Below, piece after piece: positions 29,187-36,093 of a DNA stretch of 36,093 nucleotides. Each line of letters begins with the position of its first letter. The first letter of the stretch is position 1. Source of the DNA: Bacteroidota bacterium (GTDB lineage Bacteria > Bacteroidota > Bacteroidia > Bacteroidales > UBA10428). Where the stretch lies: contig QKEH01000164.1 of assembly GCA_003252385.1 (NCBI GenBank), positions 1 through 36,093 of the forward strand, given 5' to 3'. The notes below the pieces were generated by a model. It worked only from the letters and a program-made list of their open reading frames with translations. It ran no database searches and was not told the DNA's origin. Position numbers and translations under genes: made by a program.

Positions 29187-29390
29187 ACTATTTATTTTTT
29201 AATTAAACATTCGGTTTTAAAACACTGTCTGCGCATACTCATATTCTGTGCCAAGCCAATATTCTGGTCATAATTTCAAAAAAATACGACAGTTTAACAG
29301 TCTTGGAAGATGTATTCCCGGAATCTGGCAAAAGAAGGCTGTCAAAATATCCGGTTATGCTGCAAGTTACGTTGAAAATAGAAAACAAAA
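29187..29390 (-). other. groES upstream region
   Basis: Between the secG terminator and groES. AT-rich near groES. Minus-strand TTGGCAC at 29248-29254 matches the -24 part of a sigma-54 promoter, but the expected GC at -12 is absent. No other convincing promoter or operator seen. Confidence 0.3.
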
Positions 29391-29422
29391 AAAATGTCAG
29401 CCCTGCGACAGACTGACATTTT
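29391..29422 (-). terminator. Terminator after secG
   Basis: Stem AAAATGTCAG / CTGACATTTT with a 12-nt loop; on the minus strand the stem ends in a run of T. It begins 20 nt after the secG stop and closes the operon that starts with the sigma-54-type activator. Confidence 0.8.
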
Positions 29423-29441
29423 ATATGTTTTGCAGTAGATA

Positions 29442-29774
29442 TTATTCTTGAGGTTGATCATCGGGCATACCTGCTGGCATTTGAGGCAATCCTGCATCAA
29501 AATCGCTGGCATCCATTTGGGTTTCAATCCGCGACTTAACTTCCTCCACCGGTTTGTCAATAACCCAGCTGGCCAAAATGCTAAGTGCAAGAAGCACACC
29601 GGCAAGAGTCCAGGTAGCCTTCTCCAGAAAATCGGCGGTACGCCGTACCCCCATAACCTGATTGGAAGCTCCAAAGTTTGCGGCTAAACCGCCCCCTTTT
29701 GAATTCTGTACCAGAACGACCAGAATCAGCAAGCCACACACAATCAAAATCAGTACCGATAAAAGAGTAAACAT
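29442..29774 (-). CDS. secG: SecG, Sec translocase subunit
   Basis: Small inner-membrane subunit of the SecYEG protein-export channel. The 110 residues contain two membrane spans (LLSVLILIVCGLLILVVLVQ, and ATWTLAGVLLALSILASWVI) flanking the family signature SKGGGLAANFGASNQVMG. The acidic, Pro- and Gln-rich tail is usual in this phylum. It is the last gene of its operon, 11 nt after the TPR gene. Confidence 0.95.
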   Translation of the reverse strand: MFTLLSVLILIVCGLLILVVLVQNSKGGGLAANFGASNQVMGVRRTADFLEKATWTLAGVLLALSILASWVIDKPVEEVKSRIETQMDASDFDAGLPQMPAGMPDDQPQE

Positions 29775-29785
29775 AATAGTGTTAT

Positions 29786-30808
29786 TTACGATTTATGAAT
29801 AAGTTTCTTTATTTCTGAAATTTGCCCCGCAAAGTAAGCACTTTTTTCCGGATATTTCAAGCTTAATTTCTCATAGGCCAAAATAGCCTTAGTGTAATTT
29901 CCCTGCTTCAGGTAAATCTGCGCCAGTGTATCGGTAAAGAAGCTTTCATGTTCTTTCACACTATCGGCCGAAATATCTTCCTGTTCCTTAGCTGCATCGG
30001 AATTTCCGGTTATTTTGGGATTGGCCTGAATAAAACGATCGATCAGGGAAGCATTATCGGTGGTTTCGGTATCGCCATACAAAGCATTCAGGTCGTACGG
30101 AATTTCGGCACGTATTTCCCGGATCAGATCCGCCTTTCCGCCCGATGGGTCTTGTGCCGGCTTCACCGGTTCAGCAATGGGACGATCCGTAACTTCATTT
30201 TCCCGAAAGCGCTCATTCTGCCCTTCGCCATCAGCTATCCTTTCCTCGGCAGATACCGAGGACAGTGTTGGAGGAGCCATGGTGACATCGTCATGATCCC
30301 ATTCGAGCAGGGCATCGTCGTCAAACGATTTTTTTGCCACCCGCGGTGCTGCCGATTCATGCTCCGGTGCACGACCATAGGTTTTACGCACATCAATGGC
30401 CAAGCCCGGTGTGAATTCCCGCGAACGGTCGGGAGTTCCCGTATACCGTTTGAATTGTTGGGTCACGGCATCGGAAATATTTTCCTGGAGCGATTCTTTG
30501 TATTCCTTCTCGGGCTGAATGTTTCCAGTTGCCTTCTCTACTTCCGGCATTTCCGTATCCGGTTCGGCAACGGGAGTTTGCAGCAAATAGTACAGCACTT
30601 TTCGGTCGCACACATAGGCTGCAGTCCGATGCAGTTCCTTAGGGTCGGCCTGACCCTGAAGGTTCTGCAAATTTTTAATCCGAAGCAGATGGGCGGTTTG
30701 AAAATACGGATAGTTTTTAAGCCATTGTTCAATGGTCAGGAGGCTCGAAGCATTCAATGCCCCGGGATTTTGTATGTATTCTATCAGTCGATCCGCGTCC
30801 ATAGCCAT
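29786..30808 (-). CDS. TPR-containing protein of the lptE-secG operon
   Basis: Protein of 340 residues, function unknown. The N-terminal 100 residues are helical (LIEYIQNPGALNASSLLTIE and LKNYPYFQTAHLLRIKNLQ), the middle is low-complexity, polar and acidic, and the C-terminus holds one TPR-like unit (DTLAQIYLKQGNYTKAILAY). No signal peptide. The ATG at 30808 (MAMDADRLIEY) is chosen; the open frame reaches a TTG three codons earlier. The gene lies 9 nt after lptE and 11 nt before secG, an order I recall from other Bacteroidales genomes, which hints at a shared envelope-export role. Confidence 0.72.
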   Translation of the reverse strand: MAMDADRLIEYIQNPGALNASSLLTIEQWLKNYPYFQTAHLLRIKNLQNLQGQADPKELHRTAAYVCDRKVLYYLLQTPVAEPDTEMPEVEKATGNIQPEKEYKESLQENISDAVTQQFKRYTGTPDRSREFTPGLAIDVRKTYGRAPEHESAAPRVAKKSFDDDALLEWDHDDVTMAPPTLSSVSAEERIADGEGQNERFRENEVTDRPIAEPVKPAQDPSGGKADLIREIRAEIPYDLNALYGDTETTDNASLIDRFIQANPKITGNSDAAKEQEDISADSVKEHESFFTDTLAQIYLKQGNYTKAILAYEKLSLKYPEKSAYFAGQISEIKKLIHKS

Positions 30809-30817
30809 TGCTTCCAA

Positions 30818-31333
30818 TTACCAGTTCACAAAAGCCCGGTTAAATATTTCGTCAATAATTTCATCAACAATTTCCTCGGATAAAGCGGCTTCCACGGAGC
30901 CAAAATCCACCGAACTGTCAAATTCACGATAACGGCTGAAATTCTGGTCAAAACTGTCTTCGGGTTTGATGGAGTTGCTGTACTTTACCCGTATTTGAAT
31001 GGTGAAACGGGTTTTAGCGGCTACATCACCGGCTGCTATGGCAGCAGGTGCCAGGGTGTACCCGGTTATCTCCCCGGAAAAATCCACATCGCCCAGGCCA
31101 TTGACCAACCGCAACTTGGTGTTCCCTTCCATATACTCCTTAAGGGCGGAGGTGAAATTTTGGCTCAACGAAGGTTCTACTCGCGACGCCCGGTTGTTGA
31201 AGTATTGTACCGACATGGTTTTTATAGCCGGATTGATATCGGCACCCCCCTTCATGTCGTAACGGAGGGTAAAGCATCCTCCCATCATTAAAGTACTGAT
31301 AACCAAGCTGAAAATTAATGAAAATTGCCGCAT
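30818..31333 (-). CDS. lptE: LptE-like lipoprotein (LPS assembly)
   Basis: Likely outer-membrane lipoprotein that works with LptD to insert lipopolysaccharide. It has 171 residues with a lipoprotein signal peptide ending in LMMGGC (Cys20), then the LptE/LPS-assembly lipoprotein fold pattern: the motif IKTMSVQYFNNRASRVEPSL, the strand GDVDFSGEITGYTLAP and the C-terminal helix with EEIVDEIIDEIFNRAFVNW. Only 1 nt separates it from the sigma-54-type activator. Sequence similarity to E. coli LptE is low; the family name is from the pattern known in Bacteroidota. Confidence 0.82.
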   Translation of the reverse strand: MRQFSLIFSLVISTLMMGGCFTLRYDMKGGADINPAIKTMSVQYFNNRASRVEPSLSQNFTSALKEYMEGNTKLRLVNGLGDVDFSGEITGYTLAPAAIAAGDVAAKTRFTIQIRVKYSNSIKPEDSFDQNFSRYREFDSSVDFGSVEAALSEEIVDEIIDEIFNRAFVNW

Positions 31334-31334
31334 A

Positions 31335-32579
31335 TTACATGTCCATTAAATTGTATTCCTTTATTTTCCGGTAGAGCGTCCGCTCCGAAATTCCCAGTTC
31401 CTGAGCGGCATATTTACGTTTTCCGCGATGCTTTTGCAGGGCCTTGGTAATAAGTTCTTTCTCCTTCTCCTCCAGCGAAAGCGATTCTTCCACGATTTCC
31501 TCCGTATCCTGAATGATTTCTTCATCGCGCCGGGTGGCATATTCAAAGGTCGAAACCGCGGGTTCCGTCGGAATGTGCATCTCGGGTTCGTCGTTTATAA
31601 GGCGCTTAATCAAATGCTGATTGTCCTCATGCAGATCGTGAGCCACTGTTCCGCGTTGCATAATGTCCAGCACCAGTTTCTTCATGTCGTTCATATCCTT
31701 TTTCATATCAAAAAGGACCTTATACAAGATTTCCCGTTCGCTGTTAAAGGTCTTTTGATCGATGGGGGCATTGTAAAGTGCGGGCAGTTTATCTTCATAG
31801 AAATCAGGCAGATAATTCCTCAGCACCGCGCCATCAATATCGCGACGGGTTTCAATAACCGAAATTTGTTCGGCCACATTTTTCAGCTGTCGTATATTTC
31901 CCGGCCAGCGATAATTCTGCAGCAACCGCACAGCATCGTCGCTCAGGCTGATGGAGGGCATGCGGTTGCGTTCGGCAAAATCAATGGCAAATTTCCGGAA
32001 CAGGATATGAATATCGTCTCTGCGGTCGCGCAGGGGAGGTATCACTATGGGAACGGTGTTGAGTCGATAGTACAAATCTTCGCGAAAGCGGGCTTCCTTA
32101 ATGGCATGCGGAATATCCACATTGGTGGCCGCAATTACACGCACATTCGTTTTAAAAATTTTGGAAGAACCCACCCTCAGAAATTCACCAGTTTCGAGTA
32201 CGCGTAACAGCCTAACCTGGGTGGAAAGTGGAAGTTCAGCCACCTCATCGAGAAAAATGGTACCGCCGTTGGCTACCTCAAAATACCCTTTGCGGCTATC
32301 GTAGGCACCGGTAAACGAACCTTTCTCGTGGCCGAAGAGTTCAGAATCGATAGTTCCTTCCGGAATGGCACCACAGTTTACGGCAATATAGCTGCCATGC
32401 TTTCTCGAACTGAACTGATGTATAATTTGAGGGAAGACCTCCTTTCCAACGCCACTCTCTCCGTTGATAAACACCGACAAATCGGTAGGCGCTACCTGAA
32501 CCGCGATGTCGATGGCACGGTTCAACCCCTCCGTGTTTCCAATAATTCCAAAACGTTGTTTGATACTTTGAACGTTCAT
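31335..32579 (-). CDS. Sigma-54-dependent activator without sensory domain
   Basis: AAA+ bacterial enhancer-binding protein of NtrC type. Starting at the ATG at 32579 gives 414 residues. The AAA+ domain begins almost at once: Walker A GESGVGKE (40-47), the sigma-54-contacting loop GSFTGA (87-92; GAFTGA in most) and Walker B GTIFLDEV (107-114). After an extended polar linker with an acidic stretch, a Fis-type helix-turn-helix ends the protein (AAQELGISERTLYRKI). No receiver, PAS or GAF domain precedes the AAA+ domain, so control must come from its amount, a partner protein or the linker. It is the first gene of the lptE-TPR-secG operon. Confidence 0.93.
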   Translation of the reverse strand: MNVQSIKQRFGIIGNTEGLNRAIDIAVQVAPTDLSVFINGESGVGKEVFPQIIHQFSSRKHGSYIAVNCGAIPEGTIDSELFGHEKGSFTGAYDSRKGYFEVANGGTIFLDEVAELPLSTQVRLLRVLETGEFLRVGSSKIFKTNVRVIAATNVDIPHAIKEARFREDLYYRLNTVPIVIPPLRDRRDDIHILFRKFAIDFAERNRMPSISLSDDAVRLLQNYRWPGNIRQLKNVAEQISVIETRRDIDGAVLRNYLPDFYEDKLPALYNAPIDQKTFNSEREILYKVLFDMKKDMNDMKKLVLDIMQRGTVAHDLHEDNQHLIKRLINDEPEMHIPTEPAVSTFEYATRRDEEIIQDTEEIVEESLSLEEKEKELITKALQKHRGKRKYAAQELGISERTLYRKIKEYNLMDM

Positions 32580-32667
32580 GTGTATAGCAAGAAAAAATGT
32601 CAGACAAACCAAGAAGAACCCTAAGAAACACGGGGTACCGCAATCGGTGGGTTTTGCTTCTACCTGA

Positions 32668-32698
32668 CAAAATTACACTTTATACCCAACTTACGCAA
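32668..32698 (-). promoter_or_regulatory. Promoter of the activator-lptE-secG operon
   Basis: On the minus strand TTG (32698-32696), 20 nt of spacer and TAATTTTG (32675-32668). Both fit the Bacteroidota consensus; the spacer is one nt longer than the optimum. The leader would be about 80 nt. Confidence 0.6.
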
Positions 32699-32819
32699 CA
32701 GAAGTTTTAGGTAGCGGTACGGCCGGAGTTTTCCGAAGAAATAGTCGTAAATCAGGGAGTAGGGCATCAAATGTTTTGAACTCCGCATTCAATTTGTTTA
32801 CAGATTCGGACTGGTTCAT
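32691..32819 (-). CDS. Possible 42-residue ORF after the TonB receptor gene
   Basis: Begins MNQSESVNKLNAEFKTFDAL; its ATG overlaps the receptor stop codon (ATGA). The overlap suggests translational coupling, but the frame is short, has no known motif, and runs into the activator promoter. May be chance. Confidence 0.2.
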   Translation of the reverse strand: MNQSESVNKLNAEFKTFDALLPDLRLFLRKTPAVPLPKTSVA

Positions 32820-35242
32820 TCCTCAAAATACAACCACGAGTTTACTTTTTGTTTGAAGGTTTTTTCCGGTTTTTCTCTTTTCAGCGAATATTTGTCGAAA
32901 TACACCTTGTAGGATAGCGAGGGCATTATAGGGAACAGGCTTAACTGGTACAGTTTGGTGGGCAAATAACCGTATTCGGGCGAGGGGTAGAATATTTCGC
33001 CGGTGCCACCGCTGTTGTAGTAATACATGTACGGGTTCTGCCGGTTGTAAACGTTGTAAACGGAGAAGGTCCAGGTGGAAGGGAGTTTTCGCCTTTTGGT
33101 CAACCGGGTGTAGGTAAGAGCTATATCCATACGGTGGTAGTTGCGCATGCGGGCACTGTTGCGTTTGCCGTAAATAAGGGCATCGTAGTAGAAGGGTTCT
33201 TCGGAGTGGAACAGATATTCGTCGGCAACCAGATGGCGGCCAATGGCCGGGGTGTAGGGCAGGCCGGTTTGGTATATCCAGCTAAGGCTGAAAGTGAGTT
33301 TGGGTTTTATGGGTAGGATAATACCGGCATGGATGCTGTGCGGCCGGTCGAACTCAAAGAGGTATTCCTCGCCGGCATTGATTTGACCGAACTGCCGCGT
33401 GGTATGCGACAGGGTGTAATTGGCAAAGCCGGTCCAGGCGCCGTAATTTTTTTGCAGCGACACCTCCATGCCCTGCGAATGCCCCCGGCCGCCGCTTTCA
33501 ATCTTGCTTTGCCAGTGCGCATCGCCGGCCAGGTAGCTGTAGCCCTCGCGGTAGGTGGCCAGGTCGTACAGGTTTTTATGATAAAACTGAAGTTCCAGTG
33601 CATACTTCTTCTGCTGAAAATAGCCGTTCCAGCCGGCAGTATATTGTTCCGACCAGGCGGGAGACAGGTTGGAACCTGCCGGTATCCATATTTCGTTGTT
33701 GACAAAGCTCTGGGGGGTAAAAAGCAGGTGCGCGTGCTGGGTAACCTGCATGTAGCTGGCATTTAGAAACTGATCGGGGGCAACTTTTACCTGCACCGAA
33801 GCACGGGGTTCCGGTCTGAAATGCGCATAGTTTTCCGTAAAGTAGGCGGTAGCGCGGGTGCCAAGCTGTAGTTCAACCCGTTTGAAGAGGTGAAGGGTAT
33901 TGTTCACGTACAAGGCCGGGTTCAGGGAACGGGTAATATCAGTAACATGAGCGGACGAGTTATTATTACTTACCAACCGGTTGGGTTCATGGATCAACAG
34001 GTGCGTTTGCAGGCCAAAATCCAAATTCCAACCGGCCCGGGGGGTGAACTGAAAATCGGTACGCTGGTAAAAATCCTGAACCGAAGCGCGGTAGCGTAAG
34101 CCAATGTCTTCGGCAGCTTCGCTGTTACGCATTTGGGAAACCTGTTTCAGGCGGTAGCGGGAATAGGAAATGCCCGAAGTCATAAAGAGTTTTGCGGAAA
34201 GTACCCGGTTCCAGCGAGCCGATAGCATCCAATTGCCCCAAGCCGTAGCCTGCCGCGATTTTTCGGTTATCCCCTGCTCCTTCAGTACCGACCAGTAATG
34301 GAGGTAATCGTCGCCCTGGTAGAAATTGAGGTAGTAGCTGTTGGCGGCATTGGGCTTCCAGGAGAGTTTGGCATTTACATCGTGGAAGCCATACACCAGG
34401 TTGAAGTTGTCGTCTACGAGGGTACATATACCCATGTAAAGCGCTTCGGTAAGTGTTTTACGGCCCGATACCAGGAAGGTGGCATTCTTCAGCCGCAGGG
34501 GGCCTTCGAGGGTGAGCCCCACTCCGGTAATACCTGCATCGTAAGAGCCTTTGAGGGTGTCGGGGGCACCTTCGCGCTGGGTAATGTCTAACACCGAGGA
34601 GAGTTTGCCGCCCAGCGATGGGGGGAACGCTCCCTTGTAGGTGCTTACGTTGTTGATGGCCTCGGGGTTGAATACCGAGAAAAAACCGCCCAGGTGGTTC
34701 ACGTAAATCAGGGGGGTCTGGTCGAGCAGGTAGAGGTTTTCGCCCGGGTTGCCGCCCCGCACCAGCAGCAGGCTGGAACCCTCGTTTTGCGACTGGATGC
34801 CCGCGTGCATTTGCAGGCTTTTCATCAGGTCGGGGGTGGCACCCAGGGCAGGGAGCAGTTTCATTTCCCGGGCCGATACACTAGTGATATTGCCGCCGGT
34901 ATTCCGGGGGGCACTTATTTCAACGGCTTCCAGCTCGGAACCTGGTTTTAAGGCAATTTGCAATAGGGGGTGGGCTGCCGATGTAATGGAGCAGCTAAAC
35001 GGTTCGTAACCGATAAACGAAACGTTCAGTCGGGTACCCTCGCGCACCACCAGCTGAAAGTAGCCGTACTGATCGGTACACAGGGTTTGTTTGCCCACAC
35101 TGTCGGTAATATGGGCGCCAATAAGGGCTTCGTGAGTGTACACATCCCGAACAAAACCCGAAACCGAAATGGGGCTTTGCGCCAGGGCGTGGCCAGCGAT
35201 AAACCACAACAGGATGCGGTGTATTTTGAAAAATGTTTTCAT
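32816..35242 (-). CDS. TonB-dependent outer-membrane receptor (DUF4249 partner)
   Basis: Outer-membrane importer of 808 residues. The order is signal peptide (about 1-21, WFIAGHALAQ), CarboxypepD_reg-like domain (about 28-100), plug (about 115-220, LLLVRGGNPGENLYLLDQTP) and barrel. Receptors of this kind with a neighbouring DUF4249 lipoprotein are common in Bacteroidota; the ligand is unknown. The gene is 9 nt after the DUF4249 gene, so the two form one operon. It looks somewhat richer in G+C than its neighbours: in 34741-34800, 42 of 60 bases are G or C. It lies downstream of, and on the same strand as, nothing else in the window. Confidence 0.9.
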   Translation of the reverse strand: MKTFFKIHRILLWFIAGHALAQSPISVSGFVRDVYTHEALIGAHITDSVGKQTLCTDQYGYFQLVVREGTRLNVSFIGYEPFSCSITSAAHPLLQIALKPGSELEAVEISAPRNTGGNITSVSAREMKLLPALGATPDLMKSLQMHAGIQSQNEGSSLLLVRGGNPGENLYLLDQTPLIYVNHLGGFFSVFNPEAINNVSTYKGAFPPSLGGKLSSVLDITQREGAPDTLKGSYDAGITGVGLTLEGPLRLKNATFLVSGRKTLTEALYMGICTLVDDNFNLVYGFHDVNAKLSWKPNAANSYYLNFYQGDDYLHYWSVLKEQGITEKSRQATAWGNWMLSARWNRVLSAKLFMTSGISYSRYRLKQVSQMRNSEAAEDIGLRYRASVQDFYQRTDFQFTPRAGWNLDFGLQTHLLIHEPNRLVSNNNSSAHVTDITRSLNPALYVNNTLHLFKRVELQLGTRATAYFTENYAHFRPEPRASVQVKVAPDQFLNASYMQVTQHAHLLFTPQSFVNNEIWIPAGSNLSPAWSEQYTAGWNGYFQQKKYALELQFYHKNLYDLATYREGYSYLAGDAHWQSKIESGGRGHSQGMEVSLQKNYGAWTGFANYTLSHTTRQFGQINAGEEYLFEFDRPHSIHAGIILPIKPKLTFSLSWIYQTGLPYTPAIGRHLVADEYLFHSEEPFYYDALIYGKRNSARMRNYHRMDIALTYTRLTKRRKLPSTWTFSVYNVYNRQNPYMYYYNSGGTGEIFYPSPEYGYLPTKLYQLSLFPIMPSLSYKVYFDKYSLKREKPEKTFKQKVNSWLYFEE

Positions 35243-35251
35243 GAAAGAAGC

Positions 35252-36093
35252 TTACTGAATAGGTTCGGGATAGAGCGTATCGGACAGGGTTGCCGCATAG
35301 CCGGCAAAGATTCCGTAGCCGTTTTCTACATTGGAATAGAGGTTGAATACCGGAGGCGCCCCGTTGAGGTCGGAGGTATAGCGCCCCTGCTGGTAGAGGA
35401 AAAGCCGTTGCAGGTAGTGGTAGTAGTGGGCACTCAGGGCGCGCAGCTCAAGCAGCACGGGATCCAACTGGCGGGAACCTTGTTGCAGGCCGATGTGCTG
35501 GTTGTTGCGGTAGTTGAAGGTGAGGGTATAGTGGCCGTTTTCGATCAGGGTATCGCTGAACACCAGAAGGGGCAGGCCTTCGTTAAGCAGCACGGTATCG
35601 GTAATATCCAGGAACTCATCGGGCGATCCTCCCTGGCGGAGAACAATTTGGTAGTAGTTTTTCTCGTGGGGCGGGTCGTTAAAGTCCAGGGTGATGGACG
35701 AGTAGCCCCAGCCCTCCTCATCGCGCCCGGCCAGGGAGGTGTGGCTGACATGGGTAATTTGCGGGGCAGCAGGCACAAAATCGCCAGCCGTAGCGTTGGG
35801 CAAACCGGGGAGCGAAACGGCCACCTGATAGGAAGTGTTGGCTTTCACCGGCGCGATCGCCTCATACAGGCCGTTGCCAGCATAGAGAAGGGTTTCAGCC
35901 GGCTGGTGTTCGCAGTATAGCAGTACGGTAGCATGCTCTGCCCCGTACAACTGGCTGGTATCGATAGCGTCTGTGGTGGAAACATGCACCCGCAGCAGGC
36001 TGTCGGCAGCCAGAAAGGCATTGATTACCGGTTGCTGCGCGAAGGGTGGGAATTCGTCCTGTACGAGCTTGCGGCAGGCCAACAGCGACAGGG
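35252..36093 (-). CDS. DUF4249 lipoprotein (5' end beyond window)
   Basis: Periplasmic-face or surface lipoprotein of unknown function, often encoded beside a TonB receptor. The coding frame runs out of the window; the last visible codons read LSLLACRKL, a good lipobox (LLAC), so only a short part of the signal peptide, probably about 15 codons, is missing. After the cysteine come beta-rich stretches with VQDEFPPFAQQPVINAFLAA, DFNDPPHEKNYYQIVL and YYHYLQRLFLYQQG, which match the DUF4249 pattern. It ends 9 nt before the receptor gene. Confidence 0.85.
   Translation of the reverse strand, partial: LSLLACRKLVQDEFPPFAQQPVINAFLAADSLLRVHVSTTDAIDTSQLYGAEHATVLLYCEHQPAETLLYAGNGLYEAIAPVKANTSYQVAVSLPGLPNATAGDFVPAAPQITHVSHTSLAGRDEEGWGYSSITLDFNDPPHEKNYYQIVLRQGGSPDEFLDITDTVLLNEGLPLLVFSDTLIENGHYTLTFNYRNNQHIGLQQGSRQLDPVLLELRALSAHYYHYLQRLFLYQQGRYTSDLNGAPPVFNLYSNVENGYGIFAGYAATLSDTLYPEPIQ

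Noticed and set aside
29187-29390. CIRCE (HrcA) operator before groES
   Set aside because: No TTAGCACTC / GAGTGCTAA pair is present.
34970-35920. 316-codon plus-strand frame opposite the TonB receptor and DUF4249 genes
   Set aside because: It crosses the boundary of two real genes and has no recognisable motif; a shadow frame.

Overview
The window looks like chromosomal DNA from a member of the Bacteroidota, probably Bacteroidales or a close relative. The grounds are a type IX secretion (T9SS) sorting domain, two CarboxypepD_reg/TonB-dependent receptors, a TonB receptor paired with a DUF4249 lipoprotein, GSCFA and SiaC (DUF1987) family genes, and promoters of the Bacteroidota type (TTTG, about 19 nt, TAnnTTTG). 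No tRNA, rRNA, CRISPR array, transposase or phage gene was found.

Layout. 1-1599 (minus): sufC (cut by the edge) and sufB, Fe-S cluster assembly. 1727-2764 (plus): thiL, thiamine phosphate kinase, divergent from sufB. 2988-7115 (minus): HD phosphohydrolase, lpxD, lpxC, lpxA, a lipid A operon in which LpxC lacks the FabZ domain usually fused to it in this phylum. 7296-13010 (plus): rimP, nusA, infB, then queG just after a terminator hairpin.

13137-27172 (plus) is an accessory region. It holds a T9SS-exported protein with ten BIG2 domains, nine of them in an exact 252-nt array; an alpha/beta-hydrolase homologue that has lost its catalytic serine; a GSCFA protein; a TonB receptor with a DUF2271-like protein; a TPR/membrane/PP2C phosphatase with a C-terminal receiver domain followed by SiaC; a secreted protein with OmpL47-like repeats; and a protein-L-isoaspartate methyltransferase with a signal peptide.

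27239-32579 (minus) is housekeeping again: groES-groEL, and a sigma-54-type activator, lptE, a TPR protein and secG in one tight operon. 32816 to the end (minus): TonB receptor and DUF4249 lipoprotein; the lipoprotein start lies a few codons beyond the window.

The strongest candidate for something new is 21969-26398. It is a SiaA/SiaC-like partner-switch pair in which the phosphatase carries its own receiver domain. There is no recognisable SiaB kinase or SiaD diguanylate cyclase beside it, and it sits next to genes for envelope proteins. All identifications come from reading motifs in the translated sequence; no database search was run.
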